From Parasedimentitalea huanghaiensis (GTDB taxonomy: Bacteria; Pseudomonadota; Alphaproteobacteria; Rhodobacterales; Rhodobacteraceae): a stretch of DNA of 64,000 bases. A model generated the notes under the pieces. That model saw only the letters and a list, made by a program, of their open reading frames with translations, made no database searches and was not told the DNA's origin. Each line of letters opens with the position of its first letter. Position 1 is the first letter of the stretch. Shown here in pieces: positions 33,317 through 42,537 of the stretch. Where the stretch lies: assembly GCF_009753675.1 (NCBI RefSeq), contig NZ_WQLV01000001.1, positions 682,001 to 746,000 on the forward strand. The letters run 5' to 3'. The position numbers and the translations under genes are program-made.

Positions 33317-33435
33317 GAAAGGCGACCAGCATCCGGAGGACGTCGCTGGTCACAACCTTTCAGAATTCCGCGCAGCCTCCCACATGCGCGGAGTAGTGCG
33401 GGTGGGTCAGTCCTCCTCCAAAGTTCCCCACCCGC
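33317..33435 (+). other. Two hairpins in a gene-free stretch of the int operon
   Basis: Within the 320 bp after the first gene, two stem-loops are seen. The first is formed by GAAAGG...CCTTTC enclosing GACCAGC...GCTGGTC (33317-33361), and the second by GCGGGTGGG...CCCACCCGC (33398-33435) with CCTCCTCC in its loop. They could be terminators without T runs, an untranslated leader element or a small RNA. Confidence 0.35.
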
Positions 33436-33538
33436 GCATCAACCAACACCGGCGTGCCGCGGCACGTCACAGGGGGAGCGCTTTTTCACTCACGGAATTT
33501 CCCTGTCGCGCCCCCGCCAATCCAACAAAAGAAGCCAA

Positions 33539-33820
33539 GTGGACGCCATAGAGATGCAAATGGAAGTCGTAAAATGTACAGCGCCTACTGCTGTACAAAC
33601 GCAGCGCAAAACCAGCTGCAACGAACCAATCCGCGCAGAGCCATTTGGCCTCGCAGCAGCATGGCTACACTTCGCAAACCAACTGGAAGTCCGACGCCTA
33701 GCAAAACTTCACATGCGCATTGAACGCAAGAAAGTCGCCCTGTCCGAACTCATAGGACAACGGCAGACCATCATGAACCGATGCATCAAACGGATGCGCC
33801 GAGCCAGAGGAAGGAACTGA
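33539..33820 (+). CDS. Small basic hypothetical protein
   Basis: The 93-residue protein is helical and strongly basic at its C terminus (R-R-A-R-G-R-N), suggesting nucleic-acid binding. The start is uncertain: GTG at 33539 or ATG at 33554 or 33560; none has a strong ribosome site. It lies in the rightward early operon 56 bp before the ASCH-type gene. No family was recognised. Confidence 0.5.
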   Translation: MDAIEMQMEVVKCTAPTAVQTQRKTSCNEPIRAEPFGLAAAWLHFANQLEVRRLAKLHMRIERKKVALSELIGQRQTIMNRCIKRMRRARGRN

Positions 33821-33875
33821 TTTCTCTCATTGGCCCACCACATGTGGCCAGCGACGGAAACCAGGAGGACACAAC

Positions 33876-34229
33876 ATGCCCCGGAATATTTCTTTTGCCA
33901 TGACCACCGAGCAGGTACGCAATCAGACCAAAGACATCACCCGGTGCTTTGGTTGGTGGTTCTTGAAGCAAGGCGACAGGGTTTGGGTCGTTGAGAAATC
34001 TATGGGCATTCCGGCAGGTGAAACTATCAAGCGGATCTGCATGATCGAGATCGTCTCAACACGAGCCGAGCCGTTAAATGAGATCACAGCACGAGCCTGC
34101 ACTCGCGAAGGTTTTCCGAACTATACTCCCGAGGGATTTGTACAAATGCTGGTGGATCACTTCGGCATTGCCCCCACCAAAGAATGCAACCGGATCGAAT
34201 TTCGGTATATTTCTGATGGAGGCGCTTAA
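33876..34229 (+). CDS. ASCH-domain-like phage protein
   Basis: The 117-residue protein has the look of a phage ASCH/PUA-like domain: R-N-I-S-F-A-M-T at the start, G-W-W-F-L-K-x-G-D-R-V, E-K-x-M-G, R-I/I-E-I-V-S-T-R-A-E-P-L, and E-G-F-P-x-x-T-P-x-x-F-V. ASCH proteins bind or process RNA or modified nucleotides. GGAGG lies upstream, and its stop overlaps the next start (TAATG). The role in the phage is unknown. Confidence 0.75.
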   Translation: MPRNISFAMTTEQVRNQTKDITRCFGWWFLKQGDRVWVVEKSMGIPAGETIKRICMIEIVSTRAEPLNEITARACTREGFPNYTPEGFVQMLVDHFGIAPTKECNRIEFRYISDGGA

Positions 34230-34435
34230 TGGGAAAGCTAACACCTTTAGCCGTTGGCGAAAGAAACGCAGCCAAGTTGATGGATATGACCCTACCCGAG
34301 TTCAAATCTTTGGTTAAGTGTGGCTCTCTTCCTGCCCCTGTCCAAATTGCCCAAGGGCCACAGCGTTGGCGTGTTGCAGATTTGGACGCCATCTTGAATG
34401 GTGAAGCCATGAACAGTGAGCAAATCACATGGTAA
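34229..34435 (+). CDS. AlpA-like helix-turn-helix protein, probable excisionase
   Basis: The 68-residue protein carries a winged-helix motif: G-E-R-N-A-A-K-L-M-D-M-T-L-P-E-F-K-S-L-V and then a P-Q-R-W-R-V-A-D-L-D wing/tail typical of AlpA/MerR-like phage regulators. Its gene overlaps the integrase gene by seven bases, so it is the likely recombination directionality factor (Xis). It is repressed together with integrase by the CI-like protein. Confidence 0.75.
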   Translation: MGKLTPLAVGERNAAKLMDMTLPEFKSLVKCGSLPAPVQIAQGPQRWRVADLDAILNGEAMNSEQITW

Positions 34436-35430
34436 AGAAACTCAACCGACGATATGTCACGACGAAAACGACCAAAGGCCGAACCTACTACTATTTTCGC
34501 CAGGGCGAAAAATACATTCGCCTGCCAGACAATCCCGACAGCCCTGAGTTTGACCAAGAATATTGGGCCATACGCTCAGGCAAAAAACAGCAGCAACCCA
34601 AAACCACATTCGACGCTCTGATCCAAAGCTATTATCAAAGCCCCATTTTCACAAAGAAAGCTGCAGGAACCAAAAAAGAATACCGACGCATTTTGGAGTT
34701 GATTAGGGAGAAAAACGGCAAGGCTGATTTCACCAAACTGCGCCGCCGAGACGTGATTGCCGCACGAGATCGCTATGCTGATACCTGGAGCAAGGCAAAC
34801 GATATGGTCGCCTTGCTGTCGATCCTCGCAAAGCATGCGATCGATCTGGAGTGGACTACGCACAACCCTGCCAGCGGCGTTGAGAAGCTAACTGGTGGTG
34901 AGTATGAGCCATGGCCCGAAGCTAAGCTGAGAGCATTCGAACGATATTGCCGGGATGAGAAACATGAATGGGAATTGACTGCATTCATGCTGGGAATTGG
35001 AACCGGCCAACGCATAGGTGACATCGTTTGCATGGAATGGTCACACTACGACGGCGAGTTCATTTCGGTTGTTCAAGAGAAGACCAAAAAGCGGTTATGG
35101 GTCGCATGCCCTGAGTTCCTGAAAACTTACCTCGATGCGCTCCCCAGAAAGGGGAAGTTCCTAATCACTAAATCCCTTAGCAAGGGAATAGCAAAGAAGA
35201 CAATTCAGGAGCGTGTTCTAAAAATCCGCCGTATTATTGGCGCCGAGAAATACGTCATTCATGGATGGCGATATTCTGCAGCGGTTGCACTGGCCGAATC
35301 TGGATGTAGCGACAGTGAGATCCAAGCGGTCACAGGCCACAAAACCTTAGACATGGTGAAGAAGTATCGCGCCCAAGCAAATCAGAAGCGCCTGTCCCAG
35401 TCCGCACAAGCCCGCCGGACCAGAACATGA
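34429..35430 (+). CDS. Tyrosine integrase
   Basis: The 333-residue protein has the expected parts: an N-terminal arm-binding region, a core-binding SAM-like domain (about residues 60-150) and a catalytic domain with Arg in G-Q-R-I-G-D, H-G-W-R, G-H-K-T and the tyrosine nucleophile in V-K-K-Y near residue 316. It would recombine at the 3' end of the adjacent tRNA-Leu gene. Expression is coupled to the xis-like gene and to the repressor-controlled promoter at 32.9 kb. Confidence 0.95.
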   Translation: MVKKLNRRYVTTKTTKGRTYYYFRQGEKYIRLPDNPDSPEFDQEYWAIRSGKKQQQPKTTFDALIQSYYQSPIFTKKAAGTKKEYRRILELIREKNGKADFTKLRRRDVIAARDRYADTWSKANDMVALLSILAKHAIDLEWTTHNPASGVEKLTGGEYEPWPEAKLRAFERYCRDEKHEWELTAFMLGIGTGQRIGDIVCMEWSHYDGEFISVVQEKTKKRLWVACPEFLKTYLDALPRKGKFLITKSLSKGIAKKTIQERVLKIRRIIGAEKYVIHGWRYSAAVALAESGCSDSEIQAVTGHKTLDMVKKYRAQANQKRLSQSAQARRTRT

Positions 35431-35464
35431 ACAGAACATGAAAGTGGGAAACAAAGTGGGAAAC
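35421..35464. repeat. Two tandem repeat pairs between integrase gene and tRNA
   Basis: CAGAACATGAA occurs twice back to back (35421-35431, 35432-35442), followed at once by AAAGTGGGAAAC twice (35441-35452, 35453-35464). AAAGTGG recurs at 35521-35527 at the tRNA 3' end. Tandem direct repeats beside an attachment site are typical of integrase arm-type or excisionase binding sites. Confidence 0.6.
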
Positions 35465-35524
35465 TTTGATTTCACCTCACGAAAAACCAACTGGGTAATC
35501 GTGATTTTCTCTTTAAAATCAAAG

Positions 35525-35609
35525 TGGTGCGGGTGAAGGGACTCGAACCCCCACGCCTCGCGGCGCCAGAACCTAAATCTGGTGCGTCTACCAATTCCGC
35601 CACACCCGC
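35525..35609 (-). tRNA. tRNA-Leu (anticodon UAG)
   Basis: An 85-nt tRNA reads leftward. The acceptor stem GCGGGTG pairs with CACCCGC, the anticodon arm is CCAGA-TTTAGGT-TCTGG with UAG at the anticodon, the T arm contains GTTCGAGTC, a long variable arm is present as in leucine tRNAs, and CCA is encoded. It serves as the prophage attachment site; integration leaves it intact here. Confidence 0.95.
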
Positions 35610-35834
35610 ACTCTACGCTCAGGCTATTTGCCTAGCGTGAGGGGCTGATAGCAAAGCTTTCTCTGGGATGCGAGAGGAAATCTGCACTTCCTGCAAAACA
35701 ATTATGGCAGGGCTGCAACAATTTCTCACATTTTCATAGATTGTTTACCCTTGGCCACAAAAGACCACGACAGCCGCACGGAATTGCCACAATCTGACGG
35801 AAAAAAATACCGAGGCAGACAGAGCGAGAACGCT

Positions 35835-36356
35835 ATGACAACGCAGAGCAATAAGCCTGTGCCGGGTAAGATTCCGGTTAAACATCAAAACCATACATCT
35901 GCGGAGGCTTCACCCTCGGCTGGGTTAATGCGCGATACAATTGTGCTAACGCGCCAAGGTGACGTTGCGGTGCAAGACATCCGAGCAGGTGATCATGTCA
36001 TTACCCGTGGAGCCGGTATGGTGCAGGTGCAATCCATTACCCGGCAGCGAGCTTTACGGCGGGCAATCTCGATCACGGCCGGGTCACTGGGCGACACCCG
36101 CCCCGACTGCGACATTGTTTTGCCAGCTGACCAAAAGGTTTTGATCCGGGATTGGCGGGCGCAGGCGTTGTTTGGTCAGGATCAGGCCCTGGTGGCAGCT
36201 TCGTCGCTGGTCGACGGAGAGTTCATCATCGACCAAGGGATGCAGGTGCTTGAGCTATATACTCTGGAGCTGGGACAGTCCCATGTCATCTATGCTGGAG
36301 GGCTGGAAGTGGCAGGAGCAATCGAGCCCGTTCAAGACCTGCGCCCGGCTGCCTAA
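35835..36356 (+). CDS. Hint-domain protein
   Basis: The 173-residue protein contains a Hint (hedgehog/intein-type) module seen in many Rhodobacteraceae: D-T-I-V-L-T-R-Q-G-D-V-A-V-Q-D-I-R-A-G-D near residues 33-52 and L-P-A-D-Q-K-V-L-I-R-D-W-R-A-Q-A-L-F-G further on. ATG at 35835 is preferred to an upstream in-frame TTG. The usual catalytic cysteine at the start of Hint domains appears missing, so self-splicing is doubtful. It is convergent with nnr, overlapping by four bases. Confidence 0.8.
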   Translation: MTTQSNKPVPGKIPVKHQNHTSAEASPSAGLMRDTIVLTRQGDVAVQDIRAGDHVITRGAGMVQVQSITRQRALRRAISITAGSLGDTRPDCDIVLPADQKVLIRDWRAQALFGQDQALVAASSLVDGEFIIDQGMQVLELYTLELGQSHVIYAGGLEVAGAIEPVQDLRPAA

Positions 36357-37927
36357 AGCCCAAGATCACGGAACACCGCAGGCAGTTGCTCGGCCAGATC
36401 CTCCGCTATCAGGCCGGGACCAAATTTTCGGGCACATTCCACATGCAACCAAGCGCCAGTCTCTGCCGCCGCCATCGGGGGAAACCCGCGCGCCATCAGG
36501 CCGCTGATGAACCCCGCGAGAACATCGCCTGACCCTGCTGTCGCCAGCCAAGGCGCGGCGCGATCATATTGGGCCGAGTTGATCGAACAGCGCCCATCAG
36601 GATCAGCGATCACCGTATCCGGCCCCTTGAAAAGCACCACACATCCTGCACGGGTTGCCGCCTCTCGTGCGGCATCTACTTTGGAGTAAGCCGGGCCGGT
36701 GGTGGCGGGGGCGGCTAGTTTCTCGGCAATATCGGGGAACAATTTAGTGAACTCTCCGCCATGCGGGGTAATCACGCAATCCTTGTGCAAAAGACCAAAG
36801 AGTACATCCGGATTGGCACTAAACCGTGTCAGGGCGTCTGCATCCAGTACCGTTGGTCGGTTTGCCTTTAGCACGGTTAATACCAATGCCTGTGTATCCG
36901 CCCGAACGCCAAGCCCAGGGCCCAAGCAGACAGCATTGAACCGCATGTCTTCCAAGACTTCGGTCAAGCCCAACGCCCCATCGATTTGCTTGAGCATTAC
37001 CGCAGTCAGATTTGCAGCATTTTCCAGCATTGCAGAGCGGGGTGAGCCCAGAGTAACCAACCCTGCCCCAATGCGAAGTGCCCCGCGAGCGGCAAGTCGA
37101 GCGGCGCCGGTGCTGCCGTGAGTACCTGAGAGAACCAGCGCGTGACCGTGGGCGTACTTGTGGTTCACTCCTCTTTTTCCGTGTATGATTGGCGACGCAA
37201 GTTTCACCACACCCTTTTCCTTTGGGAGCATATTGTTGTCCCTTGGAAGCCCGATGTCCTTAACAATAACCTTCCCGCAACTTGCCTCCCCATCAGAAAG
37301 ATAGTGGCCAACTTTCGGACTATGGAAAGTCACTGTTAGTTGGGATTCAAATACGTGATTAGGTAGAGGTGCGGGGAGCCGCTCTTTTGTTCCCTCACGA
37401 AGTACAAAACCGCAGTCAGAACAAACACCAGAAGGAGTATCCACCGCCACCAATCGAGGAAGACCGGCATCTGCATCAAAAACCTCCCATAGCTGATTGT
37501 GAAGATCTCCGATCGGTCGGCTTAGTCCTGTTCCAAACATTGCATCGACATAGACGGAAGCAGTCCAGCCAAGAGGACGCTGAAAGTCCTCGATAGACTG
37601 TACTTCACCCAACTCCACCCACCGCTCATAATTCGCCTTCGCATCCGGCGGCAGTTTGTCAGCATTCCCATACAGAAACACCTCCACCTCCCACTCACGC
37701 TCATTCAGCAATCGCGCAACAACAAAACCGTCACCACCATTGTTGCCAGGTCCACACAAAACAACGGCTTTGCGGTTCCCACTCTGTAGTTCCGGCCATT
37801 CCTCAAAAATAGCCTCAACAACCCCTTGCCCGGCCCGCTCCATCAGCTCTAGCCCGGTCACCTTGCCAGACTCGATTGCAGCCTGTTCAATCGCACGCAT
37901 TTGGGCAGCAGTTAGCAGTTCAGTCAT
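36353..37927 (-). CDS. nnr: Bifunctional NAD(P)H-hydrate repair enzyme
   Basis: The 524-residue protein repairs hydrated NADH and NADPH. Residues 1-220 are the epimerase (YjeF N-terminal) with P-G-N-N-G-G-D-G-F; residues 240-524 are the ADP-dependent dehydratase (carbohydrate-kinase fold), with T-A-G-S-G-D-V-L-A-G near the end. It lies divergent from glnB. The length is typical for the fused bacterial form. Confidence 0.95.
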   Translation of the reverse strand: MTELLTAAQMRAIEQAAIESGKVTGLELMERAGQGVVEAIFEEWPELQSGNRKAVVLCGPGNNGGDGFVVARLLNEREWEVEVFLYGNADKLPPDAKANYERWVELGEVQSIEDFQRPLGWTASVYVDAMFGTGLSRPIGDLHNQLWEVFDADAGLPRLVAVDTPSGVCSDCGFVLREGTKERLPAPLPNHVFESQLTVTFHSPKVGHYLSDGEASCGKVIVKDIGLPRDNNMLPKEKGVVKLASPIIHGKRGVNHKYAHGHALVLSGTHGSTGAARLAARGALRIGAGLVTLGSPRSAMLENAANLTAVMLKQIDGALGLTEVLEDMRFNAVCLGPGLGVRADTQALVLTVLKANRPTVLDADALTRFSANPDVLFGLLHKDCVITPHGGEFTKLFPDIAEKLAAPATTGPAYSKVDAAREAATRAGCVVLFKGPDTVIADPDGRCSINSAQYDRAAPWLATAGSGDVLAGFISGLMARGFPPMAAAETGAWLHVECARKFGPGLIAEDLAEQLPAVFRDLGL

Positions 37928-38084
37928 CTTCAGGCCTCATCGATTCAATTTCGCACATAAATTAGGCGTAGCGCTCTCAAATTAAGCAGGTCATCGCCGA
38001 GCAATTGATGATTTCCCACCTTCGCCACGGTATACATTGCTGTTCCTAATAAGAAGTGTTCTGACCAGCCTCGACAAGCTGTGA

Positions 38085-38435
<351 letters not shown>

Positions 38436-38485
38436 ACCACAGCACTCACATACATAACGACTATCTAATCAGAAGGACCAAGGGA

Positions 38486-39892
38486 ATGAGCGTAGAGGCA
38501 GTTCTCAAGACACTCAAAGACGACGATGTGGCCTATGTCGACATCCGGTTCACAGACATTCGCGGCAAGTTGCAGCATGTGACAGTTGACGTGGATCTGG
38601 TTGATGAAGACTTCCTTGAAGAAGGCTTTATGTTCGACGGTTCCTCCATCGCCGGCTGGAAGTCGATCGAAAATTCAGACATGAAACTGATCGCAGACAC
38701 AACAAGTGCCTATATCGATCCGTTCTATGCCGAGAAAACCCTGTGCATCCACTGCTCGATCGTTGAGCCAGACACTGGCGAAGCTTATGAACGTGACCCA
38801 CGTGGTACAGCACAGAAAGCCGAAGCTTACCTGAAATCCTCGGGCATCGGTGACGTTGCTTATATGGGTCCAGAAGCTGAGTTCTTCCTGTTTGACGATG
38901 TTCGCTTCTCGAACTCGATCAACAAAGTTTCCTACGAAGTTGACGCTTCCGATGCGTCCTGGAACACTGACACCGAGTATGAAATGGGCAACATGGGCCA
39001 CCGCCCTGGCGTCAAGGGTGGCTACTTCCCAGTTAACCCAATCGACGAAGCCCAAGATCTGCGTTCTGAAATGCTGTCGACCATGAAGCGTCTGGGCATG
39101 AAAGTGGACAAGCACCACCACGAGGTTGCGTCTTGTCAGCACGAGCTGGGCCTGATCTTTGACAGCCTGACCAAACAGGCCGACGAGCTGCAGAAATACA
39201 AGTACGTGATCCACAACGTGGCCCACGCATACGGCAAATCAGCTACTTTCATGCCCAAGCCGATCTACGGCGACAACGGCACCGGCATGCACGTGAACAT
39301 GTCGATCTGGAAAGACGGCAAGCCCCTGTTTGCTGGCGACAAATACGCTGATCTGTCGGACGAAGCGATCTATTTCATTGGTGGCATCCTGAAGCATGCC
39401 AAGACCTTGAATGCCTTTACCAACCCAGCGACCAACAGTTACAAGCGCCTCATCCCAGGTTTCGAAGCCCCAGTACTGCGCGCCTATTCGGCTCGCAACC
39501 GGTCGGGTTGTGTACGGATCCCATGGACTGAAAGCCCGAAAGCCAAGCGCGTCGAAGCTCGTTTCCCGGATCCGGCCGCCAACCCTTACCTGTGCTTCGC
39601 CGCATTGCTGATGGCTGGCCTGGACGGCATCAAGAACAAGATCAATCCTGGCGAAGCCATGGACAAGAACTTGTACGACCTGCCTGCTGAAGAACTGGCT
39701 GATATCCCAACCGTTTGTGGCTCGCTGCGCGAGGCGCTGGAATGCTTGGCGGACGACCATGACTTCCTGTTGCAGGGCGACGTGTTCACCAAAGACCAGA
39801 TCGACGGCTACATCGCACTGAAGATGGAAGAAGTTGAACTGTTCGAACACACCCCACACCCGGTTGAGTTCGGTATGTACTACAGCTGCTAA
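38486..39892 (+). CDS. glnA: Glutamine synthetase type I
   Basis: The 468-residue enzyme makes glutamine from glutamate, ammonia and ATP. Motifs include [26 protein letters not shown] and the adenylylation tyrosine in N-L-Y-D-L-P. Length matches the GSI-beta type that is regulated by adenylylation. It is cotranscribed with glnB. A terminator hairpin follows. Confidence 0.98.
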   Translation: MSVEAVLKTLKDDDVAYVDIRFTDIRGKLQHVTVDVDLVDEDFLEEGFMFDGSSIAGWKSIENSDMKLIADTTSAYIDPFYAEKTLCIHCSIVEPDTGEAYERDPRGTAQKAEAYLKSSGIGDVAYMGPEAEFFLFDDVRFSNSINKVSYEVDASDASWNTDTEYEMGNMGHRPGVKGGYFPVNPIDEAQDLRSEMLSTMKRLGMKVDKHHHEVASCQHELGLIFDSLTKQADELQKYKYVIHNVAHAYGKSATFMPKPIYGDNGTGMHVNMSIWKDGKPLFAGDKYADLSDEAIYFIGGILKHAKTLNAFTNPATNSYKRLIPGFEAPVLRAYSARNRSGCVRIPWTESPKAKRVEARFPDPAANPYLCFAALLMAGLDGIKNKINPGEAMDKNLYDLPAEELADIPTVCGSLREALECLADDHDFLLQGDVFTKDQIDGYIALKMEEVELFEHTPHPVEFGMYYSC

Positions 39893-39933
39893 GCTAAACG
39901 GTGCGTGCAAGCACGCACCCTACACAGATATCC

Positions 39934-39963
39934 GGGCGTCCCAATTGGGGCGCCCTTTTGTTG
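39934..39963 (+). terminator. Rho-independent terminator after glnA
   Basis: A nine-base-pair stem GGGCGTCCC/GGGGCGCCC with an AATT loop is followed by TTTTGTTG. A second perfect hairpin, GGTGCGTGC-AA-GCACGCACC (39900-39919), lies between the stop codon and the terminator and may be a further processing or pausing structure. Confidence 0.85.
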
Positions 39964-40035
39964 TTTATTTACCCCTTGCCCCGGCCGCCTCACGGCTGTA
40001 TCCCCGCGCGTTCCCTCACTTGACTGGAGACCATC

Positions 40036-41286
40036 ATGAGCGCGCCCAACACCCTCGGCATCGACTTTGGAACGTCAAATTCCGCCGCTGGTATTGCGGT
40101 AAACGGAAAACCTTGGCTGGTAGAGCTGGAACCCGGGCAGACCACTTTGCCCACGGCCGTCTTCTTTGAGGAACAGCCACGCAGAATGCGTATTGGAGCC
40201 AGCGCGACAAGTGCACTGATTTCCGGCGAGGAAGGCCGGTTCATGCGGGCGCTGAAGAGCCTGTTGGGAACGCCATTGCTGCGCGAAGAGCGACGAATCA
40301 ATGGCGAGCGGATCGATTTCATCGAGATCATTGCCCGCTTTCTGCGCGAAGTGAAATCGCGGGCCGAAGCAGCGACCTACCAAGAATTCACCCATGCCCT
40401 CTCTGGGCGACCGGTGCGGTTTCACAGCAGCGACGAGGCCCGCAATGCCCAGGCCGAGGTTGATCTGCGAGATTGCTATCTGGCAGCCGGTTTTCAAGAT
40501 GTGAGGTTCATGTTTGAACCGGAAGCTGCAGCGCGGGCGACAACACCCGACGACGGGATCGGACTGATCGTTGATATTGGTGGCGGTACTTCCGATTTTT
40601 CACTTTTCAGTCAGAAAGACACCGGAGAAACGGAAATTCTGGCCAGTTATGGTGTGCGTATCGGGGGCACTGATTTTGACCGTCGCCTGAGCATCGATCA
40701 CGTGATGCCATTGCTGGGTCGTGGCAGCGCAATCCGCAATGCCTTTGGTGCAGGTACCCTGCCCGCACCGGCCAAGATCTTTAATGACCTGGCAACCTGG
40801 CAGATGATTCAGTTCTTGTATGCCGCTGACAGTCGTCACAAAGCAAAAGACTTGGCCCGAAATGCGGCCGAACCCGAAAAACTGGCACGTCTTGTTACTG
40901 TGCTGGAAGATGAATTGGGACATGATGTTGCTTTTGCTGTCGAGTCCGGAAAAATTCAAAGCAATCAACCCGATCACCCTGCCCCGCGCATTGATCTAAA
41001 GGAGCTGGAGCGCGGCCTAATGGTCCCCTTAAGCGCCGAGGTTTTGCAGGATTCACTGCACGAACAAGTCGCCGAGATCGCCGTTGGCGCACAGGAGACC
41101 CTAAAACTAGGCCGGATTGACGCTGCACAGGTTGACAGAATTGTTCTTGTTGGTGGCTCATCCTTGATGGCCGTGGTGGAGCAACAAATGCGTCAACTAT
41201 GCCCCGACGCCAAAGTTCTGAAGGCCAATGCCATGACCGCAGTTGCTGATGGGTTGGCAATTTCGGCAGCAACAGCCTTTGACTGA
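40036..41286 (+). CDS. yegD: Hsp70-family protein (YegD-like)
   Basis: The 416-residue protein has the actin-like ATPase fold of Hsp70: G-I-D-F-G-T-S-N-S at the start, a phosphate-2 motif V-D-I-G-G-G-T-S-D-F near residue 180, and L-V-G-G-S-S-L near the end. It lacks the substrate-binding domain of DnaK, as YegD proteins do (E. coli YegD is about 450 residues). Its substrates are unknown. It stands alone between glnA and the transglycosylase gene. Confidence 0.88.
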   Translation: MSAPNTLGIDFGTSNSAAGIAVNGKPWLVELEPGQTTLPTAVFFEEQPRRMRIGASATSALISGEEGRFMRALKSLLGTPLLREERRINGERIDFIEIIARFLREVKSRAEAATYQEFTHALSGRPVRFHSSDEARNAQAEVDLRDCYLAAGFQDVRFMFEPEAAARATTPDDGIGLIVDIGGGTSDFSLFSQKDTGETEILASYGVRIGGTDFDRRLSIDHVMPLLGRGSAIRNAFGAGTLPAPAKIFNDLATWQMIQFLYAADSRHKAKDLARNAAEPEKLARLVTVLEDELGHDVAFAVESGKIQSNQPDHPAPRIDLKELERGLMVPLSAEVLQDSLHEQVAEIAVGAQETLKLGRIDAAQVDRIVLVGGSSLMAVVEQQMRQLCPDAKVLKANAMTAVADGLAISAATAFD

Positions 41287-41368
41287 CGCAGCAGCTAATC
41301 ATATTTCGGGTGGTTTTTCAGGCTTCAGGCACTAGGCTCAGTTAAGTTCATTAGTGAAAGACTGTATT

Positions 41369-42163
41369 ATGCGTTTGCCCCTGTTATCCGCCTTGTTTTG
41401 TGCCTGCCTGTCTGCCCCGGTTATTGCGGCCCCCTGTGGCAATACCTCCGCCGGGTTTGCCGCCTGGAAAAATGATTTTGCCTCTGAAGCCAAACGCGCT
41501 GGAGTAAAAAAACCAGGGCTGCAGGCGTTGGCAAACGCTCAATATGCCAGTCGGACAATCTCGGCTGATCGCAACCAGAAAAGCTTCCGCTACACGCTAG
41601 AGAAGTTTATGGAAATCCGCGGCTCCTCCACCATTGTTGCGCAGGGCCGTCGACGCAAGGCGCGCAACCCTGAGTTCTACGCGGCACTGGAACGTAAATA
41701 TGGTGTGCCAGCCGGTGTGCTTATTGCCATTCACGGCATGGAGACCGCCTTTGGTCACTTTATGGGCGACAGTCAGATCGTCCCGGCAATTACCACCCTG
41801 GCCTATGACTGCCGGCGTTCAGAGTTTTTTGTTCCCCACGCCATTGGCGCACTCAAGCTGGTTGATCAGGGCGCAATCACACCAGCAACCCGTGGCGCCA
41901 AACACGGCGAACTTGGCCATACGCAGTTTCTACCTGGTAACGCTCTGAAATATGGGGTCGACTGGGGCGGGGATGGTCGCGTTGATTTCTACGATATGGC
42001 AGATGCTTTGGCGTCGACCGCCAACTACCTTCGCAAAAAGGGCTGGAAAAAAGGAAAAGGGTACCAACCTGGTGAGCTCAACTATACAGTTTTGAAGGAA
42101 TGGAATGCAGCGACGGTCTATCAACAGTCACTGGCTATCATGGGCGCCGGGATCGACCGCTAA
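41369..42163 (+). CDS. Lytic murein transglycosylase (MltB/SLT_2 type)
   Basis: The 264-residue protein begins with a signal peptide (residues 1-20) and then follows the MltB-like transglycosylase pattern. The catalytic glutamate is in G-M-E-T-A-F-G, followed by F-V-P-H-A-I-G-A-L and G-H-T-Q-F-L-P. It would cleave peptidoglycan in the periplasm with 1,6-anhydro product. It is shorter than E. coli MltB. ATG at 41369 is used because it starts the signal peptide; an upstream GTG at 41354 adds five residues. Confidence 0.9.
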   Translation: MRLPLLSALFCACLSAPVIAAPCGNTSAGFAAWKNDFASEAKRAGVKKPGLQALANAQYASRTISADRNQKSFRYTLEKFMEIRGSSTIVAQGRRRKARNPEFYAALERKYGVPAGVLIAIHGMETAFGHFMGDSQIVPAITTLAYDCRRSEFFVPHAIGALKLVDQGAITPATRGAKHGELGHTQFLPGNALKYGVDWGGDGRVDFYDMADALASTANYLRKKGWKKGKGYQPGELNYTVLKEWNAATVYQQSLAIMGAGIDR

Positions 42164-42537
42164 ATCCTTATACTTCAGATTTATGCCGTTTGCTTATGAC
42201 CCTGTTAAACCGGGCGAAAATTTGCGCACTTGCGGATTGCCCACATTCGGCCGGAAAAGACTGTTCAGCCTGACGCAATAAACAATCATTCCTTCTAGGC
42301 GTGATTGTAACGGCTTTGGCAGCAATGTGGCCAGTATCTGCCAACATTCAGCCGCAATTCCAACTCAAAGAACATCGAACTTCGTGCAACTAATTGAAAT
42401 TTATTCAATTTTTCACTACTCCATCAAGGCTCCATATTGAAAACAATCTTTTAGTATTTCCGGCTATCCCGCCTCACTTTCAGCATCTTCAACCGATATT
42501 GTTTCCTAAGAAGAAACCCGAGCGGAGGATCCTGACG
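42164..42537. other. Intergenic region, no gene seen
   Basis: About 370 bp between the transglycosylase gene and the hypothetical gene at 42538. The frame of that gene remains open upstream to a TTG at 42394, but the upstream part lacks coding character and a better start exists. It is AT-richer than the flanks and probably carries the promoter. Confidence 0.4.

Larger units (their letters stand above)
1..35527. mobile_element. Siphovirus-type prophage integrated at tRNA-Leu (left end outside window)
   Basis: The stretch holds a complete set of lambda-like head, tail and lysis genes, a CI/Cro-type switch, an AlpA-like helix-turn-helix protein and a tyrosine integrase that reads toward the 3' end of a tRNA-Leu gene. 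Gene order (terminase, gpW, portal, capsid, tail tube, chaperone, tape measure, NlpC/P60, tip protein, fibres, lysis) is that of a long-tailed non-contractile phage. No structural gene is visibly broken, so it may be inducible. The right boundary is placed at the encoded CCA end of the tRNA. A matching tRNA 3' segment was not found near base 1, so the left boundary is not in the window. Confidence 0.93.

Noticed and set aside
39900-39919. Perfect hairpin after glnA as a separate terminator
   Set aside because: It has no following T run; the real terminator follows at 39934. It may be only an accessory structure.
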